From Chromohalobacter canadensis (lineage in GTDB: Bacteria > Pseudomonadota > Gammaproteobacteria > Pseudomonadales > Halomonadaceae): a stretch of DNA of 64,000 bases. The notes under the pieces were generated by a model that did no database searches, was not told the origin of the DNA, and saw only the letters and a list, made by a program, of their open reading frames with translations. Shown in pieces: positions 25,944 through 35,387 of this stretch. The translations under genes were made by a program, and so were the position numbers. Location of the stretch: assembly GCF_034479555.1 (NCBI RefSeq), contig NZ_CP140151.1:248001-312000 (forward strand), given 5' to 3'. Each line of letters opens with the position of its first letter. The stretch's first letter is position 1.

Positions 25944-26615
25944 TCACACCGCCACTACTCCCTGCTTGAAGGCACTTACCTGTAGGCATCGTTGTGCAAG
26001 GCACCAGTACTCGTCACAGCGCTCGGTCAACACGCTAGGTTGATGAGCACTGAGTACGATGGCACAGCCCGCTTCATGCAGCGACGAGATCAAGGTACTG
26101 ACATCAGCAATCGCCTGACGGTCCAGGCTGGCGGTGGGCTCATCGAGCAGCAACACGCGTGGCGACAACAGCCAGGCCCGTGCCAACGCCAAGCGCATGC
26201 GCTCACCGCCAGACAGCGACCGGGCCCTCTGTTCTGCATGTGCGTCCAAGCCACAGCGTTCCAGCATCGCCGCCACGCGATCGCGTGCCATGTCCCCGCG
26301 CCAACCATGCCAACGAGCAACATAGCGCAGATTACCGGCGACACTGGTATCGAAGAGATAGGGCTGTTGGTGAAGGTAGAGCACGCGCCCGGGGCATGGC
26401 GGCGAGGCGGCAGGCATCGCACCCGCCAATGTCCAGCGTATGGTGCCTTGACGGGGCGCCTCCAACCCCGCCAGAAGACGCAGCAATGTCGTCTTGCCAC
26501 TGCCATTATCGCCACGCAAGTGCACCAGCGAGCGCCCCTGCCAATGCAAATGGGGGATTTCCCATAGCGCCGGCTGGCGGTCGAAACCATGGGCAAGCTG
26601 GCTCACCTCGAGCAT
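25944..26615 (-). CDS. tupC: Tungstate/molybdate-type ABC transporter, ATP-binding protein
   Basis: 223 residues from the ATG at 26615, chosen because GAGAGGG is six bases upstream (an ATG at 26621 abuts it). Walker A is GDNGSGKTTLLR, the signature is LSGGERMRLALARAW, Walker B is RVLLLDEPTASLD and the switch His is in LSAHQPS. It energises the TupB permease. The C-terminal regulatory domain typical of ModC is absent, fitting the Tup type. It is 29 bases downstream of tupB. Confidence 0.87.
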   Translation of the reverse strand: MLEVSQLAHGFDRQPALWEIPHLHWQGRSLVHLRGDNGSGKTTLLRLLAGLEAPRQGTIRWTLAGAMPAASPPCPGRVLYLHQQPYLFDTSVAGNLRYVARWHGWRGDMARDRVAAMLERCGLDAHAEQRARSLSGGERMRLALARAWLLSPRVLLLDEPTASLDRQAIADVSTLISSLHEAGCAIVLSAHQPSVLTERCDEYWCLAQRCLQVSAFKQGVVAV

Positions 26616-26644
26616 GAACATCCCTCTCGATGGACGATACGCAA

Positions 26645-27352
26645 TCAGACGCTCACGGTTTGATGGCCGCGTCCGCGCATTACGCCCAGTAGTACATTGA
26701 GCACCAACGCCAGCAGCAACAGTACGAGCCCTAGGGCCAGTCCCTGAGCGAACTCACCCTTGAGCGTTTCCAGGGCGATCGCCGTGGTGATGGTGCGCGT
26801 GAAATGCTCGATATTGCCCCCGATCATCACCGCGCTACCGACCTCGGCAATGATGCGTCCGAACGCGGCCAGCACGGCAGCAATGACCCCGAAGCGGGCT
26901 TCGCGGAGCAACACCCACAGAGATTGCCACCATCCGGCGCCTAATTGCCGTGCCGTTTCCCAGGCACGCTGATCGATGCTTTGCAGCGTGCTGTGCAACA
27001 TCGCGGTCAATACCGGCATCGCCAGTAGGATCTGACCGAGGATCATGGCGCGTTGAGTGAACAGCAGACGCAACTCCCCCAGCGGGCCGCTACGCGACAG
27101 CAGCATGAACAGCACCAACCCCACCACCACGGTCGGCACGGCCATGAACGTATTGACCAGCGATATCGCGAACCAGCGCCCCGGAAAGGCAACACGCGCC
27201 AGCAGCAAAGCAATCAACAACGAAGGCGGCAAAGCCACGAGTATCGCCGTCAGCGAGACCCGAAACGAGACGCCGATGATTTCCCACAAGGCTGGATCGA
27301 GGGAAAGCAGCAGGTACAACGCCTCCCTCGTCGTATTCATGAGCTCGTGCAT
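26645..27352 (-). CDS. tupB: Tungstate-type ABC transporter, permease
   Basis: 235 residues from the ATG at 27352 (GTGGAGG is correctly spaced; a GTG at 27364 would include that site). About six transmembrane helices and the inner-membrane component loop ETARQLGAGWWQSLWVLLREARFGVIAAVLAAFGRIIAEVG, the EAA motif that contacts TupC. FMAVPTVVVGLVLFMLLSRSGPLG is typical of the TupB branch as opposed to ModB. It starts 15 bases after the tupA stop. Confidence 0.87.
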   Translation of the reverse strand: MHELMNTTREALYLLLSLDPALWEIIGVSFRVSLTAILVALPPSLLIALLLARVAFPGRWFAISLVNTFMAVPTVVVGLVLFMLLSRSGPLGELRLLFTQRAMILGQILLAMPVLTAMLHSTLQSIDQRAWETARQLGAGWWQSLWVLLREARFGVIAAVLAAFGRIIAEVGSAVMIGGNIEHFTRTITTAIALETLKGEFAQGLALGLVLLLLALVLNVLLGVMRGRGHQTVSV

Positions 27353-27367
27353 CGACGCCTCCACACG

Positions 27368-28216
27368 TCAGTCACTTTCATGGACAGCGCTCGTAGGATC
27401 GACTTTCTCACCGGCGCTGGCATGGAACAAGGCCTTGTCATTGAGCCGGAAAGCGTCGATCAGGTCTTGCCCTTCATCGGAAATCAGCCACTCGGCCAAG
27501 GCCCGCGCGCCCTGCGTATTGAGGCCGTCATAGCGCTCGGGGTTGACCAGGATGACCTGATACGGGTTGAACAACCCAGTATCGCCTTCGACCATGATCT
27601 TGAGATCGAGCTTATCCTTCATTGCCAGCCAAGTGCCGCGGTCCGTCAGCGTATAGCCTTGCAGTTCGCTAGCCATTTTCAGCACCTCCCCCATGCCTTG
27701 CCCTGCAGCGCGAAAGCCCTCGAAATCAGGCGTTACGCCCGCCTCTTCCCAGAGATGCTTTTCTTTCTTGTCGGTGCCGGAGTCATCGCCACGCGAAATG
27801 AACGTCGCGCCCTGACCAGCCAGTGTCGCAAACGCACTAGTGGCATCATCACCGCCATCGATCCCGGCGGGATCGCCAGACGGCCCCACAATCACGAAAT
27901 CGTTGTACATCACACCATGTGGTTCGACGCCGTAATCGGCATCGACGAAGGCCTTCTCCGCAGCGGGCGCGTGCGTCAACACCAAGTCGACATCGCCGTC
28001 ACGCCCAAGGCGTAGCGCCTTGCCGGTACCTACGGGGATGACCTGGATCTGATAGGGGTGGTCTTCTTCGAACTTGGGCAACAGGTAATCGAGCAACCCG
28101 GAATTATAGGTGCTGGTAGTAGTGGCCAAACGAACGGTATCGGCCGCCTGCGCCCCGGATACCAACAGAAACGATAGCGCCAGGGTGGCGAACAGCGAGA
28201 GACGGCGTGTCAACAT
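27368..28216 (-). CDS. tupA: Tungstate-type ABC transporter, periplasmic binding protein
   Basis: 282 residues with a signal peptide (cleavage near ASGAQA-ADTV... region, residues 20-25). The mature start VRLATTTSTYNSGLLDYLLPKFE contains TTTS, the oxyanion-binding signature of TupA that differs from ModA. ATFISRGDDSGTDKKEKHLW gives the second half of the pocket. Tungstate is the preferred ligand in studied TupA proteins; molybdate cannot be excluded. It is the first gene of the tup-mob-moe-moa run, with GAGGGG before the ATG and a sigma-54 type element upstream. Confidence 0.9.
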   Translation of the reverse strand: MLTRRLSLFATLALSFLLVSGAQAADTVRLATTTSTYNSGLLDYLLPKFEEDHPYQIQVIPVGTGKALRLGRDGDVDLVLTHAPAAEKAFVDADYGVEPHGVMYNDFVIVGPSGDPAGIDGGDDATSAFATLAGQGATFISRGDDSGTDKKEKHLWEEAGVTPDFEGFRAAGQGMGEVLKMASELQGYTLTDRGTWLAMKDKLDLKIMVEGDTGLFNPYQVILVNPERYDGLNTQGARALAEWLISDEGQDLIDAFRLNDKALFHASAGEKVDPTSAVHESD

Positions 28217-28262
28217 GGGAACCCCTCATTATTGTCGAGTTTTGAACGTGCCCGACTCTCCT

Positions 28263-28278
28263 TGCAATTGGCATGCCT
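28263..28278 (-). promoter_or_regulatory. Sigma-54 (RpoN) type promoter of the tup-moa operon
   Basis: On the minus strand AGGCATGCCAATTGCA has GG and GC exactly ten bases apart and the full TTGCA -12 block. Against the consensus TGGCACG-N4-TTGCA only two bases differ. Transcription would start near 28252, about 36 bases before the tupA ATG. A sigma-54-dependent activator gene is divergent 200 bases away. Confidence 0.75.
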
Positions 28279-28384
28279 GACGTGACCACGCGGCCAAAAA
28301 CGGTGACAATTGCCGGATTGCATCGCGCCTTTTACCATGAAAATAATCTAGGTGCGCAACGAATGTAACAAATTGACCCAATGA

Positions 28385-28401
28385 CGGGACACTATGTCCC
28401 G
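28385..28401. promoter_or_regulatory. Perfect 17-bp palindrome, candidate activator site of the divergent response regulator
   Basis: CGGGACA-CTA-TGTCCCG is a perfect 7-bp inverted repeat. Its centre is about 140 bases upstream of the predicted tupA start, a usual distance for NtrC-type enhancer sites, and 29 bases before the regulator ATG at 28422, where it could also mediate autoregulation. Confidence 0.65.
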
Positions 28402-28421
28402 CCACTCAGGGAACGTCGCTC

Positions 28422-29783
28422 ATGACCGCATCCACCGAACTGCCAACCGCCTCAGTGTTGATCGTCGATGACGAGCCCGGCATGCGCAGCTATCTAGCCA
28501 AGGCTTTGGCATCGCGCTTCGCGCTGGTCGAGGTCGCCGACTCACTCAGCGCCGCGGAAGCCTTGCGTCAGCGGCTGCACTTCGACCTGCTGTTGGTCGA
28601 TATCCGCCTGCCAGACCGCTCGGGCATCGAATGGCACGAGGCGCTCGGTCCCGAACGGCGCAGCGATATCATCTTCATGACCGCCTACGCCGACCTCGAC
28701 ATGGCGGTCAAGGCACTGCGCGCCGGGGCCAGCGACTTCATCATCAAGCCGTTTCGTCTCGAGCAGTTGCAAAGCGCCGTCGACCGTTGCCTGGCCCAGC
28801 GTCGCTTAGCGCGCGAGAATTTCGTGCTCAAGCGCGAGACTCAGCGCCTGCACCGCCCCGACGAAAGCATGATCGGGGATAGCCACGCCATGGCTCAGGT
28901 CAGAACGATCACCGAGCGCGTCGCACCGACCCCCTCGGCCGTCTTGATCCATGGCGAATCGGGCACCGGCAAGGAACTCGTGGCGCGCGACCTGCACCGC
29001 CTCTCAGGGCGATTCGGCGCCTTCGTGCCCCTCAATTGCGGCGCCATCGCCGGCGACCTGCTGGAATCGGAGCTCTTCGGTCACGTCAAGGGCGCCTTCA
29101 CCGGCGCGGTCAAGGCCCGCGAAGGGCTGTTCACCTATGCCGATGGCGGCACGTTGTTCCTCGATGAAATCGCCGAGATGCCGTTGGCAATGCAGGCCAA
29201 GCTGCTGCGCGTGCTCGAAAGCAAGCGCATTCGCCCGGTGGGCAGCGAGCAAGAGCAGCCCGTGGATGTGCGTATCCTCGCCGCCACCCACCGCAACCTG
29301 CAGCACGAGGTCAGCGAGGGGCGTTTCCGCGAGGATCTCTATTTTCGCCTCAACGTTCTCACCTTGACGCTCCCCGCGTTGCGCGAACACCCTGAAGACA
29401 TACCGGCCTTGGCCCACCATTTCTCGCGACAGCTGTCTCGCGACCTGGGGCTCGCCGCCCTGCCCTGGCAGCATGCCGACCTTGAGCGTCTGACGCATTA
29501 CCCTTGGCCCGGCAATATCCGCGAGCTCAAGAATTTCATCGAACGCTGTATTCTCCTCGGCCAACTCCCGAGCGACATGCTCGATGAGACGACTACCGCG
29601 CCCAGTGCCGTTGCCACGCATGGCTACCCCAGCGACTGGTCGCTGGAAGCCGTCGAGCGTGCGCATATATTGGGTGTACTCGAATCCCACGGTCATAATA
29701 AATCCAGCGCCGCCCGCGCGTTGGGCGTATCGCGCAAGACCCTCGACCGCAAGCTCAATGCCTGGCAAGACCTGAACGCATGA
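28422..29783 (+). CDS. Sigma-54-dependent response regulator (NtrC family)
   Basis: 453 residues. The receiver domain (1-125) has VDDE, the phosphoacceptor Asp60 in [10 protein letters not shown], and FIIKPF. The AAA+ domain (about 150-375) has Walker [16 protein letters not shown], the sigma-54 contact loop GAFTGA at 224-229 and Walker [14 protein letters not shown] Fis-type HTH lies at the C-terminus ([20 protein letters not shown]). It activates RpoN promoters by ATP hydrolysis. It overlaps the kinase gene by four bases. The only sigma-54-like promoter I see nearby is that of tupA, making the tup-moa operon the likely target. Confidence 0.92.
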   Translation: MTASTELPTASVLIVDDEPGMRSYLAKALASRFALVEVADSLSAAEALRQRLHFDLLLVDIRLPDRSGIEWHEALGPERRSDIIFMTAYADLDMAVKALRAGASDFIIKPFRLEQLQSAVDRCLAQRRLARENFVLKRETQRLHRPDESMIGDSHAMAQVRTITERVAPTPSAVLIHGESGTGKELVARDLHRLSGRFGAFVPLNCGAIAGDLLESELFGHVKGAFTGAVKAREGLFTYADGGTLFLDEIAEMPLAMQAKLLRVLESKRIRPVGSEQEQPVDVRILAATHRNLQHEVSEGRFREDLYFRLNVLTLTLPALREHPEDIPALAHHFSRQLSRDLGLAALPWQHADLERLTHYPWPGNIRELKNFIERCILLGQLPSDMLDETTTAPSAVATHGYPSDWSLEAVERAHILGVLESHGHNKSSAARALGVSRKTLDRKLNAWQDLNA

Positions 29784-31876
29784 GAGCCCTACGCCGCTGG
29801 TTGCGCGCCTCGATTCGACGCCGGCTGTTGTGGCTCGCTTTCGCCCCCCTGGCCTTGCTGATACTTGCTCTGGCGGGACTCACTGCGTATTGGACCTCGA
29901 CATACAACGACCGCCAGCTGTACATGAAAGTGCGTGCCGACTTGGCCGTCGCCTCGCGCGTGCTGGACGGCGTGAGCCAGCAACAGCAAGCGCGTCTCGA
30001 AGAATTGGCGCGCAGCCACGCGCTCGCCTCGGCACTGCAGGGCGAAGGATCTCAGTCACTCGAGGCACTGCTCGACGAAACGCAAAACGCGATGCAACTG
30101 GACTGGCTGCGCGTGGTGCCGCTCGAGGCGCTGAACGAGCCCCCTGAATTGCAACGCCGATTGCAGGCGACAGGCGATACACAGGGCGTATCCGGCCTGG
30201 ATGTGCTCGAGGCATCCCAGCTCGAGATGCTGGCCCCCGAACTGGCCCGACGGGCACGCCTGCCACTGCGTGACACACCGCAGGCAGCTCCCAGCGATCG
30301 TCGACGCGAAACACGTGGCATGGTCTTGCGCACCCTCTACCCCATCCATGATGAACAAGGAAACCTGCGTCTTCTCCTTGATGGCGGTCGCTTGCTCAAC
30401 GGCGATGCCGAGCCCGTGGATGAGATTCGTGACCTGGTCTACGGCCCGGGGACGCTCCCCGAAGGCAGCACCGGCAGCGTCACCTTGTTTCTCGATGACG
30501 TGCGCATCGCCACCAATGTACGCCTGGCCAACGGCGAGCGCGCCCTCGGCACGCGTGTCTCCGAGCCCGTTAGTCGCCAGGTTCTAGGGCGCGGCGAGCG
30601 CTTCATCGACAACGCCTTTGTGGTCAGTGGTTGGTACGTCGCCGCCTACGCCCCGCTCGAGTCACTGACCGGTCAACGCATCGGCATGATCTACGCCGGT
30701 TTCCCCCTGGCACCATATGAAGCCCTCTACCGAGACACACTGCTGCAGGTCGGCGCCGTCTTACTCGTCATCATCCTGATCTCAGGCTTGATGGTGATTC
30801 GCGGCGTCGACGCACTCGCCAGTCCGGTGCGCCGGATGCATCGCGTGATACACGGCATCCGCGATGGCCGGCACTTACGTATCGGCCATCTCGACAGCCA
30901 GGACGAACTGGCCGAACTAGCACATGAATTCGATGCCATGCTCGACCGTCTGGACGCCCATCAGGATGCCTTGCAACGTGCGGCCCAAACCCTCGAGCGG
31001 CGCGTCGAAACCCGCACCCAGTCACTGACCGAGAAAACACGTGCACTCGAGGAGCATGTCGCCTTGCTCAAGCAGGCTCGCGCCAGCCTGATGACCCAGG
31101 AAAAGCTCGCCGCCCTGGGCGAGATGACCGCCGGTATCGCGCATGAAATCAACAATCCCGCCGCCGTGATCCTCGGCCACGTGGAGTTACTGGCCGATAA
31201 CCTTGGCTCCGATGTCGCCCCCGTACGCGACGAAGTCGACACTATCATCGCCCAGGTCGAGCGTATTCGTGCGCTGATAGACAACCTGCTGCAGTACTCC
31301 CGTGCCGGCGGTCATGAGCCCGCCTTCGTCCCCGAAGACATCAACACCATCGCCGCCGGCACCGAGCTCTTGATCCGACACGCCCTCGACAAGCACGGCC
31401 ATCGCCTGATCAGTTCGCTACACGCCACCAGGCGCGCCGAGTGCCACCGCGGTCAATTGCAACAGGTGCTGATCAACGTGTTGCTCAATGCCACCCAAGC
31501 CAGCACCTCCCCGATGAGCATTCATCTGGCGACACGCGACGCCGTGCGCGAGATTCCCGGACATGGGCTCCTCGACGGCGTGGAAATTCGCGTCGCCGAT
31601 CGAGGACCAGGCATTCCGCCCGAACTACGCGACCGGATTTTCGACCCGTTCTTCACCACGCGCGAAGCGGGCTCCGGGCTTGGGCTGGCCATCAGCGCGG
31701 GCATCGTACGACGAAGCGGCGGCGAGATGTGGGCCGTTTCGGCGCGCGGTCGCGGCACGATCTTCCACGTCTGGCTCCCCTGCCGGGCATTCCCCAGCGG
31801 CGCCGAGGAAGCCACCACGCGCAAACTGATCGCGTCGCTCAGCGACATGACCTCACCTTCCTCACGTGGCGGTTAA
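29780..31876 (+). CDS. Sensor histidine kinase with a periplasmic sensing domain
   Basis: 698 residues. A first transmembrane helix (about 18-40) is followed by a 290-residue extracytoplasmic double Cache-like domain, a second helix near 325-345 (VGAVLLVIILISGLMVI), HAMP, a coiled coil, HisKA with the phospho-His at 455 (GEMTAGIAHEINNPAAV) and a HATPase (NTIAAG, DRGPGIPPELRDRIFDPFFTTREAGSGLGLAIS). This matches kinases paired with NtrC-type regulators. The ligand is unknown; from the divergent tup genes, an oxyanion or a signal of cofactor need is possible. It may be co-transcribed with the regulator. Confidence 0.92.
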   Translation: MRALRRWLRASIRRRLLWLAFAPLALLILALAGLTAYWTSTYNDRQLYMKVRADLAVASRVLDGVSQQQQARLEELARSHALASALQGEGSQSLEALLDETQNAMQLDWLRVVPLEALNEPPELQRRLQATGDTQGVSGLDVLEASQLEMLAPELARRARLPLRDTPQAAPSDRRRETRGMVLRTLYPIHDEQGNLRLLLDGGRLLNGDAEPVDEIRDLVYGPGTLPEGSTGSVTLFLDDVRIATNVRLANGERALGTRVSEPVSRQVLGRGERFIDNAFVVSGWYVAAYAPLESLTGQRIGMIYAGFPLAPYEALYRDTLLQVGAVLLVIILISGLMVIRGVDALASPVRRMHRVIHGIRDGRHLRIGHLDSQDELAELAHEFDAMLDRLDAHQDALQRAAQTLERRVETRTQSLTEKTRALEEHVALLKQARASLMTQEKLAALGEMTAGIAHEINNPAAVILGHVELLADNLGSDVAPVRDEVDTIIAQVERIRALIDNLLQYSRAGGHEPAFVPEDINTIAAGTELLIRHALDKHGHRLISSLHATRRAECHRGQLQQVLINVLLNATQASTSPMSIHLATRDAVREIPGHGLLDGVEIRVADRGPGIPPELRDRIFDPFFTTREAGSGLGLAISAGIVRRSGGEMWAVSARGRGTIFHVWLPCRAFPSGAEEATTRKLIASLSDMTSPSSRGG

Positions 31877-31934
31877 GATCGCCGCGCCGAGGCGCTATCA
31901 TGACCCGATAACGTCTTATCACAAAGGATCATTC

Positions 31935-32522
31935 ATGAGCGGATTCGACGTCGGCGCACGTCTCAAGCAATTGCGCAAGCTGCGCGACTTATCGCAACGC
32001 GAGCTGGCGAAACGTGCCGGCGTGACCAACAGCACGATTTCACTCATCGAGCAGAATAGCGTGAGTCCTTCGGTGAGCTCGCTGAAGAAGATCCTCGACG
32101 CCATGCCGGTCTCGATCAGCGAATTCTTCGCCGGTGAGGAAACCAGCCCTCAAGAGAAGTTCTTCTATCGTGCCGAGGAACTCACCGAAATCGGCGACGG
32201 CAACCTATCCTGGCGCCTGGTCGCCGCGCGACATCCTAGCCGTGGCATGTCGATCATCCATGAGCACTATCCACCAGGCGCAGATACCGGCGAAGACATG
32301 CTCGAACACGAGGGCGAGGAAGGTGGTGTCGTCATTAACGGGATGATAGAGCTCACCGTCAATGGCGACACGCAATGCCTTCATGCGGGCGACGCTTACT
32401 ATTTCGATTCGCGCCTGCCGCATCGCTTTCGCAACAGCGGCGACACGGACTGCGTCATCGTCAGCGCCAACACCCCGCCAGGCTTCTCAGAGGGTGGCGC
32501 GAGCACGCACCATCGCCGCTAG
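31935..32522 (+). CDS. XRE-family regulator with cupin domain (PuuR/PauR-like)
   Basis: 195 residues from the ATG at 31935 (AAAGGA before it). The HTH_3 domain covers 1-65 (LSQRELAKRAGVTNSTISLIEQNSVSPSVSSLKKIL). A C-terminal cupin (about 110-185) has GEEGGVVINGMIELTVNG and DSRLPHRFRNSG. The pattern matches E. coli PuuR and Pseudomonas PauR, repressors of polyamine catabolism. No polyamine genes are near, so its target is elsewhere or it senses another small molecule. It lies 58 bases after the kinase gene and converges on uraA. Confidence 0.83.
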   Translation: MSGFDVGARLKQLRKLRDLSQRELAKRAGVTNSTISLIEQNSVSPSVSSLKKILDAMPVSISEFFAGEETSPQEKFFYRAEELTEIGDGNLSWRLVAARHPSRGMSIIHEHYPPGADTGEDMLEHEGEEGGVVINGMIELTVNGDTQCLHAGDAYYFDSRLPHRFRNSGDTDCVIVSANTPPGFSEGGASTHHRR

Positions 32523-32525
32523 GCA

Positions 32526-33773
32526 TCATTCATGTTCGGCGGCCGGCGGCAAGATCCAGTTGAGAACGATACCGACCAAGGCGGCTAGACTCACGCCCTG
32601 CAAGGCGTATTCGCCACTGCCAAGCTGCATGCCGCCGATCCCGAAGACCAGAATCAACGATACCACCACGAGATTGCGCGGCGCGGTCAAGGACTGCCCC
32701 CCACGCACCAGGGAGTTCATCCCTACCACCGCGATGGAACCGAACAACAGCGTCATGATACCGCCCATCACCGGCGTGGGAATGGTCTGCAGTAACATCC
32801 CGAGCTTGGAGACGAACGCCAGCACGATGGCGGTACAGGCCGCGACGATCATGATCGCCGGATTGAAATTGCGGGTCAGCGTCACCGCCCCGGTGACCTC
32901 CGAATAAGTCGTGTTGGGTGGCCCTCCCAAAAGCGCCGCCGCGGAGGTTGCCAAGCCGTCTCCAAGCAAGGTGCGCTTCAACCCCGGCTTATCCAGATAG
33001 TTGCGTCCTGTCACCGAGCCGATCGCCACCATGTCGCCAATGTGCTCGATCACCGGCGCAATGGCCACCGGGATCATGAACAGGATCGCCGCCATGCTGA
33101 ACGTTGGCGCCACGAAATCGGGCCACGCCAGCCAGGCAGCGGTATGTACCGGCGCCAGATCGACCACGCCCATAGCCAACCCCAGCGCATAGCCCACGAC
33201 AACCCCGCCCATGATCGGAATCAAGCGAATCAAGCCACGCCCGAAGACCGCCAATACCAGCGTCACCAACAGGCTGGCCATCGACAGCGTGACCGCCTGT
33301 GCGTACCCCATGTCGCTGTTCTCGCCCGTGGCCATATCCACCGCGACGGGCGCCAATGCCAGACCGATGACCATGATCACTGGCCCCACCACCACTGACG
33401 GCAGCAGGCGATGCAGCCAGGCGGTGCCTTTCAAACGCACGATCTGCGAAATCACTACATAAACGAGCCCCGCAACGAACAGTCCGCCCAACGTGGCGGG
33501 GATGCCATAGCTGGCCACCGACCCCTGAATGGGCGCGATGAAGGCAAACGAGGAGGCCAGGAACACCGGGATGCTGCGTTTTGTCACGAACTGGAAAATC
33601 AAGGTGCCGATGCCCGCCGTGAACAACGCCACACTTGGGTCCAGCCCCGTCAACAGCGGCACCAGCACCAAGGCCCCGAACGCCACGAATAGCATCTGTG
33701 CGCCTGTGAGCAGAGTACGAGGCCAAGACGACCCTGACGAGGAGGTGGCGAGCGAAGGATCGGCATCCGACAT
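32526..33773 (-). CDS. uraA: Uracil permease (NCS2 family)
   Basis: 415 residues from the ATG at 33773. It is an NCS2 nucleobase transporter with about 14 hydrophobic segments. Motifs include SFAFIAPI near the start, PVAIAPVIEHIGDMVAIGSVTG holding the substrate-site Glu and His, GLATSAAALLGGPPNTTYSEVTGAV and PTPVMGGIMTLLFG. Its position 3' of upp supports uracil rather than xanthine. An intrinsic terminator stands between the two genes, so its expression may be lower than upp or depend on read-through. Confidence 0.92.
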   Translation of the reverse strand: MSDADPSLATSSSGSSWPRTLLTGAQMLFVAFGALVLVPLLTGLDPSVALFTAGIGTLIFQFVTKRSIPVFLASSFAFIAPIQGSVASYGIPATLGGLFVAGLVYVVISQIVRLKGTAWLHRLLPSVVVGPVIMVIGLALAPVAVDMATGENSDMGYAQAVTLSMASLLVTLVLAVFGRGLIRLIPIMGGVVVGYALGLAMGVVDLAPVHTAAWLAWPDFVAPTFSMAAILFMIPVAIAPVIEHIGDMVAIGSVTGRNYLDKPGLKRTLLGDGLATSAAALLGGPPNTTYSEVTGAVTLTRNFNPAIMIVAACTAIVLAFVSKLGMLLQTIPTPVMGGIMTLLFGSIAVVGMNSLVRGGQSLTAPRNLVVVSLILVFGIGGMQLGSGEYALQGVSLAALVGIVLNWILPPAAEHE

Positions 33774-33838
33774 GAAAAAGACTCTCCGAACTAGGGAACG
33801 AGACGAACGCAAGCGCCTTGCACATGGGCGCGGGATTC

Positions 33839-33871
33839 AAAAAAGCCCCTGAGTCCAAGACATCAGGGGCT
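33839..33871 (-). terminator. Intrinsic terminator between upp and uraA
   Basis: On the minus strand AGCCCCTGA and TCAGGGGCT form a 9-bp stem with a 10-base loop followed by six T. It starts 17 bases after the upp stop and 66 bases before the uraA start, so it either ends upp or acts as an attenuator. Confidence 0.88.
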
Positions 33872-33887
33872 GCGTAGCCGATGGCGT

Positions 33888-34517
33888 TTAGCGCGTGCCG
33901 AATATTTTATCGCCGGCATCGCCAAGGCCGGGGACGATGTACCCATTCTCGTCGAGGCGCTCATCGACGGAGGCGGTATAGATCTCCACCTCGGGGTACG
34001 CCTCCTGCACCCGGGCGATGCCCTCCGGCGCCGCGACCAGAACAATGACTTTCACCAGCGGGCAGCCACGCGCCTTGAGCATATCCAGCGTCGCCACCAT
34101 GGAGCCGCCGGTGGCCAACATGGGATCAATGACGATCGCCAGGCGCTCGTCGAGATCGCCGACGAACTTCTCGAAATACGGCACCGGTTCCAGTGTTTCT
34201 TCGTTGCGATAAAGCCCCACTACACTGACGCGCGCGCTAGGGATGAGATCGGTAACGCCATCCAGCATGCCCAGACCGGCGCGCAGAATGGGAACCACCG
34301 TGACTTTCTTACCCTTGAGCAGTTCAACCTCGAGCAAGCCACCGCTCCATCCCGGAATCTCGGTCTTCTGAGTCTCGAGATCCTGCGTCGCTTCATAGGT
34401 CAACAACTTGGCGACTTCGCTGGCCAACTCACGGAAGTTCTTGGTGCTGATACCGGCTTCGCGCATCAGGCCCAACTTATGCTTGACCAGGGGATGCTGA
34501 ATGGCATGAACGCTCAT
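33888..34517 (-). CDS. upp: Uracil phosphoribosyltransferase
   Basis: 209 residues from the ATG at 34517 ([21 protein letters not shown] is the canonical start; E. coli 208). The PRPP motif is [21 protein letters not shown], and the uracil-binding end is [29 protein letters not shown]. It makes UMP from uracil and PRPP. It is paired with uraA for uptake and salvage. Confidence 0.97.
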   Translation of the reverse strand: MSVHAIQHPLVKHKLGLMREAGISTKNFRELASEVAKLLTYEATQDLETQKTEIPGWSGGLLEVELLKGKKVTVVPILRAGLGMLDGVTDLIPSARVSVVGLYRNEETLEPVPYFEKFVGDLDERLAIVIDPMLATGGSMVATLDMLKARGCPLVKVIVLVAAPEGIARVQEAYPEVEIYTASVDERLDENGYIVPGLGDAGDKIFGTR

Positions 34518-34644
34518 GTCGGGGGATATCCTTTCGGCGATGACGAGCCGAACCGCACTCCACGCCGGCCATGCGGGCACCTCACGGATGCGGCCGGAAA
34601 GCGGTTCGGATTGGCACGTATTCTAGCGTGCCAGGGAGCGCGGG

Positions 34645-35346
34645 TTAAGGGGACTGGATGAACTCGGGCTGTGCCGGCAATTGCCAGTCGATGCCCTCTC
34701 GGCCCCGGGCGGCCAGAAAGGCATTGGCTTGAGAGAAGTGACGCTGACCGAAGAAGCCTCGATGCGCCGACAAAGGCGAGGGATGCGGGGCATGCAATAC
34801 CAGATGTTTTTGACGGTCGACGAACGATGCCTTCTTCTGGGCGTAACTCCCCCATAGCAAGAAAACCACTCCATCGCATTGCTCGTTGACCACCTGAATT
34901 GCACGATCGGTGAAGGCCTCCCAGCCCTGCCCCCGATGCGCACCCGCGTTGCCTTGCTCGACGGTCAACACGCTATTGAGCAGCAACACGCCCTGCCGTG
35001 CCCAAGACTCGAGAAAACCGTGCGAGACCGGTGTCGTGCCCACGTCCTGCGCCAGTTCCTTGTAGATGTTCTGTAACGAAGGCGGCGCAGGAATGCCGGG
35101 GCGCACCGAGAAGCACAGCCCATGCGCCTGGTATGGCCCGTGATACGGGTCCTGCCCCAGAACCACTACGCGAACCTGATCCAGCGGCGTCAGCTCAAAG
35201 GCACGAAACCAATGATCAGAATGCGGATAGATCACCTTGCGCGCATCTTTTTCGCGCGCTAGAAACGCACGCAGCGACTGCATGTAGGGCGCCTCGAATT
35301 CCGGGCCCAGATGACGCTGCCAACTATCCGGCAAGACTTGAGACAT
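34645..35346 (-). CDS. ung: Uracil-DNA glycosylase
   Basis: 233 residues from the ATG at 35346 (AAGGAAGG six bases upstream). Family 1 UDG: the water-activating loop [50 protein letters not shown], and the DNA-intercalating [13 protein letters not shown] with the catalytic His. It removes uracil from DNA to start base excision repair. Its neighbours are unrelated nucleobase salvage genes, thematically linked by uracil. Confidence 0.97.
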   Translation of the reverse strand: MSQVLPDSWQRHLGPEFEAPYMQSLRAFLAREKDARKVIYPHSDHWFRAFELTPLDQVRVVVLGQDPYHGPYQAHGLCFSVRPGIPAPPSLQNIYKELAQDVGTTPVSHGFLESWARQGVLLLNSVLTVEQGNAGAHRGQGWEAFTDRAIQVVNEQCDGVVFLLWGSYAQKKASFVDRQKHLVLHAPHPSPLSAHRGFFGQRHFSQANAFLAARGREGIDWQLPAQPEFIQSP

Positions 35347-35387
35347 CACGCACCTTCCTTACTTGCGCTTACGTTTGGCGACGGGGC

